41,525 bases of DNA from Acidobacteriota bacterium (GTDB lineage: Bacteria > Acidobacteriota > Holophagae > Holophagales > Holophagaceae), in assembly GCA_018269025.1 (NCBI GenBank), contig JAFDVN010000110.1, positions 1 to 41,525 of the forward strand, given 5' to 3'. Every line of letters starts with the position of its first letter. The first letter of the stretch is position 1. Under the pieces are notes generated by a model, which worked only from the letters and a program-made list of their open reading frames with translations, ran no database searches and was not told the DNA's origin. Below are positions 41,225 to 41,525 of this stretch, in pieces. Both the position numbers and the translations under genes were made by a program.

Positions 41225-41525
41225 ATTCGAGCGGCAGGAGAATCTCCGCCACGACCGAGTTCCCTTTGCCCTGGTACTCCAGCCGGTCAAAGCAGTTGGA
41301 GGCCATGTAGACGCCGCGGCCGTGGGTGTCGAAGGCTCGCTCGGCGCTCAGCTCCAGGAAGCGCTTCCAATCGAATCCGGGCCCCTCATCCTGCACCGTG
41401 ATGCGGAAGCGGTCCTCCAGCCGTTCGAATTTGACCTCGACGGCCCTTCCTCCGAATCGGTCGTCTTCCAGCCGACTGCGGATCAACTCCGCGCGGTTGC
41501 GCCGGGCGATCGCCTCGCTGGTCTC
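41223..41525 (-). CDS. C-terminal part of a SpoIIE/RsbW-type ATPase-domain protein (cut by window edge)
   Basis: This is the last 100 residues of a protein that enters from the right edge; the frame is open across the whole segment. It carries the GHKL ATPase G-box region VQDEGPGFDW and then THGRGVYMASNCFDRLEYQGKGNSV, the G2/G3 pattern of the serine-kinase domain in RsbW and in SpoIIE-type response-regulator phosphatases. An upstream helix ETSEAIARRNRAEL is the linker seen in the latter group. It likely acts in a partner-switching (anti-sigma) pathway. The N-terminal architecture is off the window; a TTG near 41486 is not the real start. Confidence 0.82.
   Translation of the reverse strand, partial: ETSEAIARRNRAELIRSRLEDDRFGGRAVEVKFERLEDRFRITVQDEGPGFDWKRFLELSAERAFDTHGRGVYMASNCFDRLEYQGKGNSVVAEILLPLE

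Overview
The window is a 41.5-kb piece of a GC-rich (roughly two-thirds G+C by eye), Gram-negative, apparently flagellated bacterial chromosome. A lipoprotein-type membrane-fusion protein and periplasmic sensor and secreted proteins indicate two membranes, and an flhG/fliA pair indicates flagella. The mix of a fused two-oxoacid dehydrogenase E1, YdeP-type oxidoreductase, UPF0102, DUF4442 and very dense ATGA/GTGA translational coupling fits Acidobacteriota, perhaps the Holophagae (Geothrix-like). That placement is inference, not something the sequence proves.

Layout. 1-1418: 5' third of mfd (minus), running off the left edge. 1521-2309: hexapeptide-repeat acyltransferase. 2383-6057 (minus): a TetR regulator, a lipoprotein membrane-fusion protein, an ABC ATPase and an ABC permease, each overlapping the next by 4 nt (CecR/YbhG-F-S-like efflux operon), with a palindromic operator on the promoter. 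6129-6728: anchored Cys-rich protein. 6759-7167: non-coding and heavily structured. 7168-10536 (minus): alpha/beta hydrolase, a 96-aa helical protein, and a fused E1 alpha-beta dehydrogenase. 10773-14424: bioB and valS. 14561-15756: zinc-ribbon protein and DUF4386 membrane protein. 15898-18057: YdeP-like molybdopterin oxidoreductase. 18176-18808: DnaQ-like exonuclease. 18771-21062 (minus): large secreted protein with an internal duplication. 21084-24274: membrane protein, GNAT, UPF0102, flhG, fliA. 24372-26710: glmS and a DUF4442 hotdog protein. 26751-26825: tRNA-Val(GAC). 26835-33197 (minus): ald, aminotransferase, SDR, a giant sensor diguanylate cyclase and a 55-aa DUF1289 protein in one tightly packed operon, divergent from an acyl-CoA dehydrogenase (33304-34449). 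34516-37282: a TPR membrane protein convergent with a transglutaminase/TPR secreted protein. 37382-40065: ArnA-like formyltransferase, PepSY-like secreted protein, M28 peptidase. 40128-41177: SPFH/SHOCT protein. 41223-41525 (minus): 3' end of a SpoIIE/RsbW-type ATPase-domain gene.

The most unusual signal is in the gaps between genes. Seven intergenic spaces carry long hairpins whose arms are tandem 9-nt words fitting one degenerate pattern, NCRCRRAKN. Each locus uses its own wording (CCACGAAGA, ACGCGAAGA, CCGCAGATT, TCACAGATT, ACACAGAGG, CCGCGAAGG). One of them, at 6872-7076, encloses an 84-nt sequence that folds perfectly into a three-armed cloverleaf. A lone arm sits just before the zinc-ribbon gene. 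This looks like one family of modular, terminator-like or mobile hairpins with several sequence variants.

Metabolically the window joins branched-chain/acyl-CoA oxidation (fused E1, acyl-CoA dehydrogenase), alanine/aspartate-type transamination (ald, aminotransferase), biotin synthesis and amino-sugar synthesis (glmS) with c-di-GMP signalling and flagellar control.
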